Source: Methylacidimicrobium sp. AP8 (lineage in GTDB: Bacteria; Verrucomicrobiota; Verrucomicrobiia; Methylacidiphilales; Methylacidiphilaceae). From it: 64,000 nucleotides of DNA. The notes under the pieces are model-generated. The model was not told the origin of the DNA. It saw only the letters and a list, made by a program, of their open reading frames with translations, and did no database searches. The stretch covers positions 1,364,001 through 1,428,000 of the forward strand of contig NZ_LR797830.1 in assembly GCF_903064525.1 (NCBI RefSeq), given 5' to 3'. Both the position numbers and the translations under genes were made by a program. This document shows, one piece after another, positions 45,672-56,200 of the stretch (its first letter is position 1; each line of letters starts with the position of its first letter).

Positions 45672-47383
45672 GCCCCCATTTCTCACCAGTACGAGCTTTC
45701 GGGCGAGAGAGGTGCCGATCGAGTCGCTTGCGAGCAGTTCCGGCCGCGCAGAGCTCTTCGTGAGGCAGGATCGAGCAAGATTTTCATTCGATTTGCCTTA
45801 ACGCGAGCGCTGCAAAGCGCAAAAAGCCGGTTGTGGAGCAAGGCTCCGCCCGATCGTAGGCTTTGCGGAAGGAGAAGAGGTGGGGTTTTGATACCTGCTC
45901 AACAACGCAGCACTCGGAAGACGTGGGTAAAGAGGCTCTTCCAAGGATAGGCGCTGCTCATCGAGAGGAAGACGCGGCGGACGCTGACTCGGACCAGCGT
46001 GCCGATCTTAAAGAGCTTGAGCCGGAGGGTGTCGACCTGGGCCTCGGCCCAGTCCGTTCCTCGCAGAGCCAGCCGTCGCAGCGCTTCGACCAGGGTGTAA
46101 GCGAGAGCCGAGAAGTAGAGGCGAAGTTGGTTGCTGGCCATTTGCGCGGTCGAGAGCCGGTCGGCAAAGAGGTGGAGTTGTTCCTTGATCCGATTCTCCA
46201 TGTCGCCACGAGCACAGTAGAGCTTCTCGTAAAGGTTTTGGGCGGGCCACTCCTCGGTGGAGAGAGAGGTCACGACAAAGCGCGGATTCTCCCCTCTTTC
46301 CAGGCACTCGGCTTTGGCGACCACCCGGCGCTCCCTCGACCAGCTGCTCAAGGTGCGGTAGGCAAACTCGGTAAAGAAGCGGGCCGGCTTGCCGCTCGAC
46401 TCGTGCAGACGACGGGCTTGCTCCATCGACCCCTGAATGGTCCGGCACAAGCGCTCGTTGCGGGCCAAGCCGAAGAGGTAGTCGACTTGATGGGCTTCGC
46501 ACCAAGCCATGATCTCTTCCCGGCAGAAGCCCGAATCGGCCCGGAGCACGATCCGGACTCCGGGCCAACGGGTACGGAGTTGTTCCACGATCCGGCTCAC
46601 CTCCGTAAGGGAGCCCGCCGACGCATCCTGGTTCGATGGCCGAAGCCGGACGCCAAGGAGTTGATCGCCAGCAAAGATGTAGAGCGGCAAATAGCAGTAG
46701 GAGTCGTAGTAACCATGGAAGAAGCGCTCCGGCTGATGTCCGTAAAGGGGGATGTCGGTCGCATCCAGATCGAGCACCACCTCCTCAGGGGGCTGGGGAT
46801 GCGATTGGAGGTAGAGATCGACCAGAAGACGGTCGATCGCTTCGGCCGAGTAGTCGATCTTTTGGTAGCGCTCGCTTCGACCCACCAGTTCCAGCCGGTT
46901 GAGCGTGCTCTTGCCCGCCAGATCCTCTTCCAGATCGCTTTTCCCGCTCAGGAGAGCAACCAACGGATCGGTCCGCAACTGCTCATGGTCGTTGAGGTCT
47001 TCGTAGCCCATCGCAATCCCGAAAATGCGCTGGGCAAGCATCTCCCGTACCCGATGCACAATGCGTTTCGGATGGCGTCGATCCACGAAGCAACCCTCTA
47101 ACCGTCTTAACAAACCGATCTTCCGATCCGCTTCCCGCAACAGAATTGCGCCCCCATCGCTGGAGATCCGACCCGCGGTAAATCCCGCTTCCACCCGTCG
47201 CGAAAAATGATCTGTAAACGCAAAAGTCTCTTGGCTACACTCTGTCAGGGAAGGCCGTTTCTTTTTCCTGGTTGTAGTAACGTCTTCTTAACGCACTTAT
47301 ACCAGGGAAAGACGGCCTTTCCTATGCCCTTTTGCCGGATTTTTTGCCTTCCGCTATGCCTGCCATTGGTGAGAAATCGGGGT
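45672..47383. mobile_element. MITE-like ends enclosing an IS1380-type element
   Basis: The outer ends are GCCCCCATTTCTCACCA (45672-45688) and TGGTGAGAAATCGGGGT (47367-47383), inverted repeats matching at 15 of 17 positions and flanked by TA on both sides. They resemble the ends of MITE copies A-C (ATTTCTCACAA). An IS1380-type transposase fills the interior. The simplest reading is an IS1380 element inserted in a related MITE, but the inner IS boundaries (roughly 45.8 and 47.36 kb) could not be fixed. Confidence 0.6.
45899..47194 (-). CDS. IS1380-family DDE transposase
   Basis: A 431-aa transposase. EVVLDLDATDIPLYGHQ carries the first Asp and IVLRADSGFCREEIMAWCE the second, and NPRFVVTSLS and YCARGDMENRIKEQLHLFADR the later Y/E region with the catalytic Glu, as in the IS1380 group. 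The GTG at 47194 is used, but conserved frame text (ETFAFTDHFSRR) continues upstream without an obvious start, so the N-terminus may be about 20-30 residues longer. The sequence is otherwise intact. A 5' remnant of a second copy is at 23999-24418. Confidence 0.9.
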   Translation of the reverse strand: MEAGFTAGRISSDGGAILLREADRKIGLLRRLEGCFVDRRHPKRIVHRVREMLAQRIFGIAMGYEDLNDHEQLRTDPLVALLSGKSDLEEDLAGKSTLNRLELVGRSERYQKIDYSAEAIDRLLVDLYLQSHPQPPEEVVLDLDATDIPLYGHQPERFFHGYYDSYCYLPLYIFAGDQLLGVRLRPSNQDASAGSLTEVSRIVEQLRTRWPGVRIVLRADSGFCREEIMAWCEAHQVDYLFGLARNERLCRTIQGSMEQARRLHESSGKPARFFTEFAYRTLSSWSRERRVVAKAECLERGENPRFVVTSLSTEEWPAQNLYEKLYCARGDMENRIKEQLHLFADRLSTAQMASNQLRLYFSALAYTLVEALRRLALRGTDWAEAQVDTLRLKLFKIGTLVRVSVRRVFLSMSSAYPWKSLFTHVFRVLRC

Positions 47384-47712
47384 TAGAGGCCCAAGTCTTT
47401 TTCCGCCTTCCTCAGAGAGCTCCTCTCCTTCTTGCCCTTGTTGTGGAGATGCTTCTTGGCGTTCTTCTCTTCCTTCCTGGCGGCGTGCTCCGACTTCTTC
47501 TCCTGTTTCTTGACGTCGTTTTGCGCCTTCTTCTCCTCCCCCTTCCCTTCGTTTTCCGCCTTCTTTTCCTCTTTCCGGGCCTGGCTTTCGGCCTGCTGCT
47601 CGAGTCCGGACGCCGAGGGCATTCCCTGCGCCCACGCCCTTCCCGAGATCCCGCACCCGAGACCCAGCAACGCGCCACCGATCACGAACCGCGACAGTAC
47701 GTTCGCTTTCAT
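47383..47712 (-). CDS. Small secreted lysine/glutamate-rich protein
   Basis: A 109-aa protein with an N-terminal signal peptide (MKANVLSRFVIGGALLGLGCGISGRAWA, cleavage after AWA likely; the Cys may instead suggest a lipoprotein) and a mature part of repeated charged helices such as ARKEEKKAENEGKGEEKKAQNDVKK. It is probably a periplasmic coiled-coil or helical protein of unknown role. Its TAA stop is formed by TA plus the first A of the MITE-like element at 47383, as for two other genes in the window. Confidence 0.68.
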   Translation of the reverse strand: MKANVLSRFVIGGALLGLGCGISGRAWAQGMPSASGLEQQAESQARKEEKKAENEGKGEEKKAQNDVKKQEKKSEHAARKEEKNAKKHLHNKGKKERSSLRKAEKDLGL

Positions 47713-47961
47713 TCTGCTCCTGCCGCTCCGGAAGGGTTGATTCTCGGATTCTTCTCCCGAAGAACCCGCTGCTCGGCACCTCGCCCTCCTCGGCGGAAGC
47801 GCTTTCCCGGAACGGCTTTCCTTCGTATGAACTCTGTCCTACCCGTTGTCAAACCATCCCCCGTTCCGCTCCTTCCTTGACGAAGGGGAGAGAAACCTGT
47901 TTGCTTGATAGCCTATCCTTGGTTCGGGCCGGTTCTGCGCGGAATCGGCCGGCGGAAGCAA

Positions 47962-48044
47962 GCCGGCGTGGCGGAATGGCAGACGCGCCAGACTCAAAAT
48001 CTGGTCTCGGCAACGGGGTGTGGGTTCGAGTCCCTCCGCCGGCA
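47962..48044 (+). tRNA. tRNA-Leu (CAA anticodon)
   Basis: The acceptor stem is GCCGGCG with CGCCGGC. The anticodon stem CCAGA/TCTGG carries loop CTCAAAA with anticodon CAA. A variable arm of class II length (TCTCGGCAACGGGG region) and a T arm with GGTTCGAGTCC follow. The discriminator is A. CCA is not encoded. It sits at the edge of the CRISPR region. Confidence 0.93.
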
Positions 48045-48768
48045 CCCCTGGAACTGGGCAGGTTCTCCCTGGGGGCCTTTCCCTTCCCTCACACCCGCTG
48101 AACGCACGTTCAGGCAAGGAAGAACAACTCCATGAACCGTTAAGCGGGTTTTGTAGGGGTCTCCCGGATTAACCGGGTTTCCAGCAGAATTCCGATTCCA
48201 TTTTTCCTCTGGTAATCTCGATAGATTCCTTAGATCCTTCCCGAACTGGCGCGTCGCTTCCCTTCCCTGCGCCAACCGGCGCATAGGAACTCCGGGAAAA
48301 CGACCAAGCACAAAGAGGAATCTCGGCCGGAAATCGAGGAGTTCCCGGCCGTGATGACCAAGCGGATGCACGCGGAAATCCTCCGCGTCTCGATCGGAAC
48401 GATCGACAACTGGACGGCGGGAGGCTCCTCAGAGCTTTCCGGCCGACGCGGCGCCCGGTTCATCTACCCCCGCTCTTCCTGTCCTTGCTCGGAGCCGAAA
48501 AACAAGACCCAGGTTCTGAATGGCCGCCGATACAACCCGGGGCCCTTTTTCCGCCGACGCGAAGGACATTTACCTGGTCGATGACGCCTTAGCTCTTGGA
48601 CCGTACCCGCATGAGCGGATGGCGCCGCGAGAACCTGGGCCGACATTACGCTGAACAGATCGTTTGCATCACGCAACCGGAGGGAAGACTACATCCGCCC
48701 TCCGGTATTTGGCACAGAACTCCACAGCCGGAAGCCGATAGGCCTGGCACAAACTGACCTCATGCGAT
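48045..48768. other. Region between tRNA-Leu and the distal CRISPR end, no clear gene
   Basis: About 720 bp. A short plus-strand frame near 48351-48584 (MMTKRMHAEILRVSIGTIDNWTAGG and on) looks superficially like a helix-turn-helix start but has no conserved continuation. I see no tRNA 3'-end duplication that would mark an integration site, and no terminator. Confidence 0.45.
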
Positions 48769-50798
48769 GTGCCAATCGATCAGGCCTGCGCCGACCCGAA
48801 CCGCCTCGATCCGCAGATTCATACGCATTTGGTTGTGGGTGTCCGTCGATCAGGCCTGCGCCGACCCGAACCGCGGGTCATCGCCGCGCTCAAGTCGGCA
48901 GCCCTGCTGTGTCCGTCGATCAGGCCTGCGCCGACCCGAACCGCGGCCACCGGTGACCGGCTTCACCCTGGCCTGCAGGTGTGTCCGTCGATCAGGCCTG
49001 CGCCGACCCGAACCGCAAACGCTGCTGGTCAAAGACTTAAGCGCCTTTATGTGTCCGTCGATCAGGCCTGCGCCGACCCGAACCGCGCAAGCAGTCCACC
49101 GACGGCTCCTGGCGCTCACGACGTGTCCGTCGATCAGGCCTGCGCCGACCCGAACCGCACACCTGGGCCGAGAGGCCATTGGGCGCATCGACGTGTCCGT
49201 CGATCAGGCCTGCGCCGACCCGAACCGCGGGTCATTGCCGCGCTCAAGTCGGCAGCCCTGCTGTGTCCGTCGATCAGGCCTGCGCCGACCCGAACCGCCG
49301 AAGAGACGAAGGAGAAGGAATGTGTCCAGCAAGCGTGTCCGTCGATCAGGCCTGCGCCGACCCGAACCGCCACGTGCCGTCCCTAACCGGATATTGCCAT
49401 ATGCGGTGTCCGTCGATCAGGCCTGCGCCGACCCGAACCACAGCCTGTACGCCTGCGGGTTTGAGAAAGCGTTTGTAGTGTCCGTCGATCAGGCCTGCGC
49501 CGACCCGAACCGCTGGTGAGCTTCCGCGCGAATCGCTCGCGGGGCCGATGTGTCCGTCGATCAGGCCTGCGCCGACCCGAACCGCCCGCGCGCCCGTGAT
49601 TTCCACGTGCCAGCCGCCGAAGTGTCCGTCGATCAGGCCTGCGCCGACCCGAACCGCACCCGCCCCCAAGACAGAAGAACCGCCCACGAAACGGTGTCCG
49701 TCGATCAGGCCTGCGCCGACCCGAACCGCGCGATGTCCCTGTACGCGATGGTCCCGCACATGTGTGTCCGTCGATCAGGCCTGCGCCGACCCGAACCGCG
49801 TATCGGACGACGAGATGCATACCGCCCGACCCTCGTGTCCGTCGATCAGGCCTGCGCCGACCCGAACCGCAGACGGTCTGACTATCGGGCGGTACCTCGT
49901 CAACTGGGGTGTCCGTCGATCAGGCCTGCGCCGACCCGAACCGCATCCTACGGGGAAACCGCTTAGAGGTCCTCTCGAGTGTCCGTCGATCAGGCCTGCG
50001 CCGACCCGAACCGCTCCCGGCGTACCGTCCGGCCCTCGATACAATACCGAGTGTCCGTCGATCAGGCCTGCGCCGACCCGAACCGCACGGAACCTGCGGC
50101 GGAATATACCACGGGCACGAGTGTCCGTCGATCAGGCCTGCGCCGACCCGAACCGCCTGGAGCGATCGGAATAACATTGAGAAGCTCCCAGTGTCCGTCG
50201 ATCAGGCCTGCGCCGACCCGAACCGCCCCGGCGTACCGTCCGGCCCTCGATACAGTACCGAGTGTCCGTCGATCAGGCCTGCGCCGACCCGAACCGCTAA
50301 AGGCTGAACAAGAACGCGCGCAAAAGTGGTATGTGTCCGTCGATCAGGCCTGCGCCGACCCGAACCGCTCGTCACGTTCTTCATCTTACTTCGTCTCCGT
50401 CCAGTGTCCGTCGATCAGGCCTGCGCCGACCCGAACCGCCCGCAGGGACCTGTATAAACGCCCCGCTGCTGGAAAGTGTCCGTCGATCAGGCCTGCGCCG
50501 ACCCGAACCGCGGACTCCATAAGGCGCAGTTGATCCGAGATTATCTCGTGTCCGTCGATCAGGCCTGCGCCGACCCGAACCGCGCGACGGGGAAATGGTA
50601 AGGAATCATGAATACAGGTGTCCGTCGATCAGGCCTGCGCCGACCCGAACCGCGCTGGTAGCGCGGTTTCAAAACATCGTTCCGTTCAAGGTGTCCGTCG
50701 ATCAGGCCTGCGCCGACCCGAACCGCACCAGGTCGGGCGCGTCGATGACCCCCGTCAGCCTAGTGTCCGTCGATCAGGCCTGCGCCGACCCGAACCGC
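48769..50798 (-). CRISPR. CRISPR array, type V-B, 29 repeats and 28 spacers
   Basis: 36-bp repeats that read on the plus strand from GTGTCCGTCGATCAGG to CCCGAACCGC, spaced every 70-74 bp with spacers of 34-38 bp. The first unit (48769) is degenerate (GTGCCAATCGATC) and the one at 49406 has one change in its last bases. Transcription is inferred to be on the minus strand, so the crRNA repeat ends in GACGGACAC next to its spacer. The degenerate end is then leader-distal, with the leader between cas2 and 50799. Two pairs of spacers are nearly identical: 48875 with 49229, and 50015 with 50227. Confidence 0.97.
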
Positions 50799-50984
50799 CG
50801 CCGCTTTGTAAGCATTTGCAATACAACCGCTCCTAGGACAGATGCGAGTGCGGATCTTCGCGGCGCACCTGTCTCGTTTGACGTTGCTCTTCCGGAAACA
50901 ACATGTTTCTCATAGTCAGCGCGTTGTAAGGATGCGAGCATCTCTTGGGGCCCTCTCCGCCACCTCCACGCTCGCCTCCCGATT
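50799..50984 (-). promoter_or_regulatory. CRISPR leader region
   Basis: About 185 bp between the predicted tracrRNA and the first leader-proximal repeat. It is less GC-rich than the array and should contain the array promoter and adaptation signals. I could not place confident -35/-10 boxes for the array. No ORF with conserved features is present. Confidence 0.55.
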
Positions 50985-51089
50985 TCAAAGAACTTGCGCG
51001 GTTCGGCGCAAAACTGATCGACGCCAGGTGCTATACCCATCGAAGGGAGAGACACGTACCTGGCGTTCCGGCCCCCTCTAGGGGCCAAA
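50985..51089 (-). ncRNA. Predicted type V-B tracrRNA
   Basis: Read 5' to 3' on the minus strand. A 5' hairpin (GGCCCC/GGGGCC) comes first. The stem CGCCAGGU (51066-51059) pairs with ACCUGGCG (51030-51023). Inside the stem, GUGUC (51056-51052) can pair with the crRNA 3' end GACAC. Directly after the stem, UCGAUCAG (51022-51015) pairs with the crRNA repeat CUGAUCGA. Then UUGCGC-CGAACC-GCGCAA followed by GUUCUUU resembles a terminator and also contains the complement of the repeat 5' part (CGAACCGC). This order (stem, inner and outer anti-repeats) matches the known Cas12b tracrRNA plan. It lies between cas2 and the leader, in the cas direction. Confidence 0.85.
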
Positions 51090-51095
51090 CTCCAT

Positions 51096-51123
51096 CTTTA
51101 CACAGATCCGCCCCGCTGTCAAA
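51096..51123 (-). promoter_or_regulatory. Candidate promoter of the tracrRNA
   Basis: On the minus strand, TTGACA (51123-51118) and TAAAGA (51101-51096) are separated by 16 bp, placing a start near 51089 just before the first tracrRNA hairpin. The -35 box overlaps the end of cas2. Confidence 0.65.
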
Positions 51124-51409
51124 CAACTACCACACCACCATACTGCTCCGGGAGCGAGTGTCCGATCACCGTCGCCGCCTTCCGTGCCTCTTGCTCGCTT
51201 GCCCCGAGGTCCAAGATCACCGCCTGATCTTCGCTCAGATTCATCTGCTCCTCGAGCTCCGACTGCAGTCGGACACGATCGATGTCCTGCAGGACGCAAA
51301 AGAACACCGAGAGCTGCCAAGCTTCGCCATATCCTTTGAGAACCTTATGGACGCGCCGCAGACGCTTTGGATCCCGAATGTCATAACAGACTAGGTAGCA
51401 GCGACGCAT
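51119..51409 (-). CDS. cas2: CRISPR-associated endonuclease Cas2
   Basis: A 96-aa Cas2 protein: [40 protein letters not shown], with the conserved YDI-x-D strand and the ferredoxin-like fold. It forms the structural dimer of the Cas1-Cas2 integrase that inserts new spacers. It lies 16 bp after cas4-cas1, in the usual order of V-B loci. Confidence 0.95.
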   Translation of the reverse strand: MRRCYLVCYDIRDPKRLRRVHKVLKGYGEAWQLSVFFCVLQDIDRVRLQSELEEQMNLSEDQAVILDLGASEQEARKAATVIGHSLPEQYGGVVVV

Positions 51410-51425
51410 CGATTCCTCAGCACCG

Positions 51426-53144
51426 TCAGCGAGTGGTCAAGAAAGCCGGAGTCGGAATCTCCCCGACGAACCAAGCGGCTATCATTCGCGCGTGAAGGAC
51501 GATCATCCGCCGATAGCTGAGGCGATACTCGAACACCGGATGAGTAACCTCCGTGTCCATCCTGCGTCCGTATGCATCAAAAAAAGCTCTGCGCCCCGCG
51601 TCTGTAAAAGAGCAACCGGCTGCCGTGCGCAGGAAGTGTCCCTCCGTCAACTCCCTTCGGTTGAAAGCCGCGATAGCCACGGAGTCGGCGATCAAGGGCC
51701 GGAACGGCTCCATCACGTCCAGGGCAAGAGCGGGTCGGCCCGGCTTTGAGGTGTGAAAGCCACCAATCGATGGCTCGAGTCGAGCAACCCGAAGCGCCGC
51801 GACACACTCATGCGTGAGCATCGCGTAGCCCATCGAGAGGCAGGCGTTTATCGGGTCGGGTGGCGGGCGGCGTCGCCGCCCGTTTGCTTGGAAGTCGGTC
51901 GCAAGCGGCGTTTTTAGCATCCCCGCGAAATGGGCAAAGTAGATAGCGGCCGCCTGCCCTTCATGCCCGCGGAGCGCATCGAGAGAGCCGGCGGAGGACG
52001 CGCCCTCGGCTTCTCGCAGCAAGCCCATCGAAACGGTCGACGGCAGTGAAGAATGGTTCCGCATGAGCAGCGTTCGCTGGTTCAGGATCTTGGCAGCCAC
52101 AAGCGAGCGCGAGAGATCGAGGCAGGCATCCGGCCGGTCGAGCTTTCGAATCTGCGCCCGCCGAACCTCGGCGCTAACGGAGTCGAGCGGGTCGATCATC
52201 GCGACCATCCGACCCGCAGCGGAGAGAAAGGCAACCGGGATTCCCCGGTCGGCCAAAACATGGACCGCCTGGGTGCTCATCTGCACCGAACCGAGTAGAG
52301 AGAGACTCTCGACATTCGCCAGAGGGAGGGTCTTGATCGTTACGCCGTTCTTGTCCGTGACCGTCAGCGTCATCCCATTCACGCCGATCTTCGTACCCTT
52401 TTGCTGGGCAACGACCTGAATGCCTTCATGGCGCGGCGGCCAGATTTTCCTCGGCGGCAGCTTCTCCGGCACGGCCGGCAAACGTTGGTGATTCACCTCA
52501 TCCGGCAGGCAGATGGGTTGCAGGGAACATCGGAGGCAACGCGGGTCGTTCACCAGAGGCAGGGGCCTTGGCCCCCTAGCGCACTCCTTCGCCGCCTCCA
52601 GGACTGCCAGGGCCTCAGCCTTGAGATTCGCGTCAACGGCCAGCTTCAGACGAAGCTTCTCCTCTGCGTAGTAGAGGACAGCCTCCGAAACCCTGTAGCC
52701 GTTTTCCTCAAGAAGCACAGCCTGGAGTCCGACTTGAATCCGATCGGTCGGCCAAGCCTCCTTGACCGAAAGAGGAGGATTGTCGGCCTCTCCTGGATCG
52801 TCCGGCGGCGGGGCCATGGTCGTCCGCTTCGGCCGGCCTTTGCGGTATTCAACAGGAACGGCAACCTCTCCTGCGATCTCTGCGATGTCCAGCGTCGCGG
52901 TAAAGCCGAGCTTCAAGCTTGTGAGGGCAAGGCTTCGCACCACTCGGGGCCGATCGGGGTCGGCGGTCGACCCGTCCTGATCGTCCCGTGCCGCGCTGGG
53001 CTTATCCACCCTGCGATGAAGCGCGACGCCCTTCTCGGTGTCGCTGCTCGGCAGGAAGACGCCCTCGACCTGCATGTAGTAAAAAAGGCGCGGGCAATAA
53101 GCATATTCGGCGACGTTTCGCGCCGACCAAAGGCTCTCGTCCAC
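51426..53144 (-). CDS. cas4-cas1: Cas4-Cas1 fusion, spacer acquisition
   Basis: A 572-aa fusion. Residues 1-215 are Cas4, a RecB-like nuclease with an iron-sulfur cluster: C17 in [10 protein letters not shown], the PD-(D/E)XK set near D86 and E99-Y-R-K102, and the C-terminal cysteines C203, C206, C212 in [11 protein letters not shown]. From about 240 on is Cas1 ([19 protein letters not shown]), with catalytic E395 in [15 protein letters not shown]464 in [11 protein letters not shown] and acidic residues in [13 protein letters not shown]. Cas4 trims and selects PAM-bearing prespacers and Cas1 integrates them. The same fusion is known from type V-B and type I-G. It ends 16 bp before cas2. Confidence 0.95.
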   Translation of the reverse strand: MDESLWSARNVAEYAYCPRLFYYMQVEGVFLPSSDTEKGVALHRRVDKPSAARDDQDGSTADPDRPRVVRSLALTSLKLGFTATLDIAEIAGEVAVPVEYRKGRPKRTTMAPPPDDPGEADNPPLSVKEAWPTDRIQVGLQAVLLEENGYRVSEAVLYYAEEKLRLKLAVDANLKAEALAVLEAAKECARGPRPLPLVNDPRCLRCSLQPICLPDEVNHQRLPAVPEKLPPRKIWPPRHEGIQVVAQQKGTKIGVNGMTLTVTDKNGVTIKTLPLANVESLSLLGSVQMSTQAVHVLADRGIPVAFLSAAGRMVAMIDPLDSVSAEVRRAQIRKLDRPDACLDLSRSLVAAKILNQRTLLMRNHSSLPSTVSMGLLREAEGASSAGSLDALRGHEGQAAAIYFAHFAGMLKTPLATDFQANGRRRRPPPDPINACLSMGYAMLTHECVAALRVARLEPSIGGFHTSKPGRPALALDVMEPFRPLIADSVAIAAFNRRELTEGHFLRTAAGCSFTDAGRRAFFDAYGRRMDTEVTHPVFEYRLSYRRMIVLHARMIAAWFVGEIPTPAFLTTR

Positions 53145-53222
53145 AACGCCGCTCCGCTTCTCCGTCGCTTATCGGCGTCCTCCCCGAAAGGGGGGCGCAT
53201 CCTCCTTACGAACAACTGCAAA

Positions 53223-56200
53223 TCAACTATCGAGACCGTAACTCCGTAGGAGCAACCGGACCACCCGCGACTGAACAGCGTTCCAGTATGCCCGGGTAGG
53301 CCTCCAGATACCCTTATCCAAGCCATCGGCTGAAGGATCCCGCCAGAGGTTCTCGACTTCTCGAGTGCCCGTGCGGCCTTTATCGGCGGGCGGAGAGGAA
53401 GCGCCGCCGTCGACCGGAAGCTTCCTCTGTATGCCCGCAAAAGCCGCAGATCCCTTGATCTTATCCATTATAGGCTCCGACGTGCCGCCCCTACAGGGCA
53501 CATACCACCATCGCCCGGCCCAATCCGGGTCAAGCAACGCCCGAAGGCCGATGTTGGCGGCAGCATTCAAGTCGGCCTGGAGCGCTGGTTCGGAGACGCC
53601 GGCGAGATCCGCGTCCTGCGGGGGCGCTGCGAGGAAGAGATCGCCGCCTTGTTGAGGAACGAGCACGGTGGATGGGAAGAGGAAGAGCTTTTGATCCGCT
53701 GCAAGCTTCTTCAGCCGATCGGCAAGTTTGATAAGGAAACGGTCCCTGGGATCAATTCCGTTCTTGGCCAGCCTCTTCCGCGCCGCCTCGACCTCCCGCT
53801 GCCACCGGCGGGCATGGAGAAATTGGTCCGCGGAAACCCCAACGCATCGCATTCCAGGGAGTCCGGTGCGGCTACACTGACGGCTTGTGTAGTTAGCGGG
53901 AACCTCCAGGAAACAAAGGCCGTAAAGCTGGCATTCCTCGGAAAGGTACTTCTGCACTTTGGCGCTGGACCATTCCATCAGGAGACGGTTCTCCCGCCGC
54001 AGGCGCAGGTCATCGGGACGGTAATGCCGGAGCGACTCGACGACGACCGCATGACAGGGGGCATCCACCGGATTGCGCGGGCGTTCCGGCAGACGGGGAC
54101 GTTTTGCCGCGCAGCCTCGCTTCGGGATCTTGATGCGTCCCGCACCCAGCGCGGCCTCGACAATTCGGCTGGCCAATTGCTTAACCCTTTGTTCGCGGAG
54201 GCGGTCGCGCACATCCAGCAGGCGTCGATGGAAATTTGCGAGGGCATCGTCGCCCTTCTCCGGAATGTTCTTGCGCAAGTTCTGCGGCTCGGGCCGCATC
54301 TTGAAGGCCTTGAGGATCTCATAGAGTTCCGAGATCCTGTTGATGCGGGTGAGCGAAAGCCCGCCGACATATCGGGCGGCGGCGCGCGCCTCCTTCTTGC
54401 GTTTCAGACAGCGCGGGGCGATCCATCGCTTCAGCTCCTTGAGCCGGTCGACCCATTCCGCGTCATCCTTCTTCCAGCGATCAGACCAGGATCTGGACCA
54501 GTCAGCGAGATCGGTGCTGGCCAATCGTTCCGCATACGGTTTGAAAGCGTCCTCCAGTTGTTTCCGCAGCCCTCGCCGTGCCGCCGGACTTGCGTCCTTT
54601 TCTTCCGGGATCGGCACCTCCGATAATCCTCGCTTCTGCCACTCGTGGGCCGCCCACTGATCCTTCCAGCCCTTGGCTGTGAACAGGTCGTGCCAAAGGA
54701 TGAGGGTTTGCGTAAGGAGTTCAACACGACCAGCCTGGTCGAGCTTCTCCGTGGCCCCGCCCGGCAGAAGCTTCTCGGTCGAGGCGAGGTTGAAGGCGAT
54801 GCGCGCCCTATCGGCATGGCGGCGCAAAGCTTGCCTGAATGTCCTGACCGCTTCGGACATCAGCTCGTCGACCCGATGAGGCAGGGCGTCCTGCGGATCG
54901 GTGCGGTCACGGCCAAGGTCCTGTTCCCATCGAAGGACCTTGTCCGTTTCCTGGCGAGCCGCCCAACGGGCGGGTTCCTCCTCCCCTTGCAGCTTGAGTA
55001 AAAATTGCCGCTGCAAACGGGCCCAGGGGGCTGGATGCTCGGATCCATCAGGGAGCTTATCGGGTCCGATGCGGCGGTAGACGTGCGTCCTGGGTTTGCC
55101 GTCGCTTCCGGTCTGTTTGACATGGAGGTACATATCGTCAGCACCGGTTCCCCTGGCGCCGAGCCTGCGGATCTGCTCCGCAAACGCATCGGGCGAAAGG
55201 GCTTCCCATACGGCACAGGCGGCGGCGAACCGATGGCCGAGATCCACCGCCAGAAGGCGAAGTCCCGGGAGCCGCGAAAGCATCAGCTTGGCGAGCTGCT
55301 TGCGGCCCTTGTTTGCGGCGGCGTTGGGGTCACACTTTCCTCTCGGGTTCAGGGCAAACCCGAGGGACCGCGCATACGAGATGAACGGTCCCTTCGGAAG
55401 CAACCGCGCCGAGAACGAGAGGAACCAGGGCAGACGGCTTCGCGCGGCTTGAGCGCGCTCTCTATCGCCCTTTTCCTCGAGCTTGGCAATCCGTTCCAAG
55501 CCCGCGCGCGGCGCTTGCAACCGCCCATTCCAGTCTTTCTCCTGGAAGACGTTCATGACGACCACCGGGCCGACCGCTTTCGATGCCGCCTTCCCCAGCC
55601 GATCCGCGCGCGACACCTTCGGAGCGTTTGCGTCAGGCTCGTGGTTGAGCCCTAGATCCGCCGCGAAACGCTTGGAGGACCAGCGCAGATCCACGTCGTC
55701 CGCACTTCTTCCGTCCCACAGGCGCATCTGGAGGCCATGGAGGTTCGGATGGCCGCCCTTCTTCCGCCTAGCGGCCCTGCCTTCCTGCTCCGCCTGGCGT
55801 GTTTCCTCCTTGCGGTTTTCATGGATGGCAAATTTGATCCTCCACCGGGACTTCCCGAATTCGCAGAAGACCGGATGTCGGAGAGCGTCGGGATGTCGAT
55901 ACGCCGGCACCCTGAATCGCTTCCGGTCGTGCTCCGCCGTGCTGCCCTCCACGTAATCCACTAGGATCGATGGATCGGGCTTCCCGTCGCGCCCGCGCCA
56001 CACACAGGAGGCTTCGTCCGCTGCAAGATCCTCGAAGAGTTGGATGTCGCCGAACTTTTCCCCCTTCAGCTCATCCTGCATCTGCCGAGCGGCGATGATC
56101 CGCTCCTCCTCCGTGCCGCTGCGCGTCCCCGCCCATGCTTTGACGACAGGCTCCCAGCCCGCGATCGCCCGCCTTCGAATTCGGTAGCCGGAGTCGACGC

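Noticed and set aside
48351-48584. Small plus-strand ORF resembling a helix-turn-helix start
   Set aside because: Only about 25 residues look protein-like, the rest is arginine/proline-rich noise, and there is no RBS.
47962-50798. Genomic island integrated at tRNA-Leu
   Set aside because: I found no second copy of the tRNA 3' end and no integrase gene beside it.
48769-50915. Long plus- and minus-strand open frames with repeated VSVDQACADPNR- and RVGAGLIDGH-like peptides
   Set aside because: They are translations of the CRISPR repeats and spacers. The 36-bp repeat length keeps frames open, and there is no real protein.
51426-53144. Type I-G CRISPR system, suggested by the Cas4-Cas1 fusion
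   Set aside because: No Cascade or Cas3 genes are present. The neighbouring large protein has RuvC motifs and an N-terminus of Cas12b, and a V-B style tracrRNA is present.
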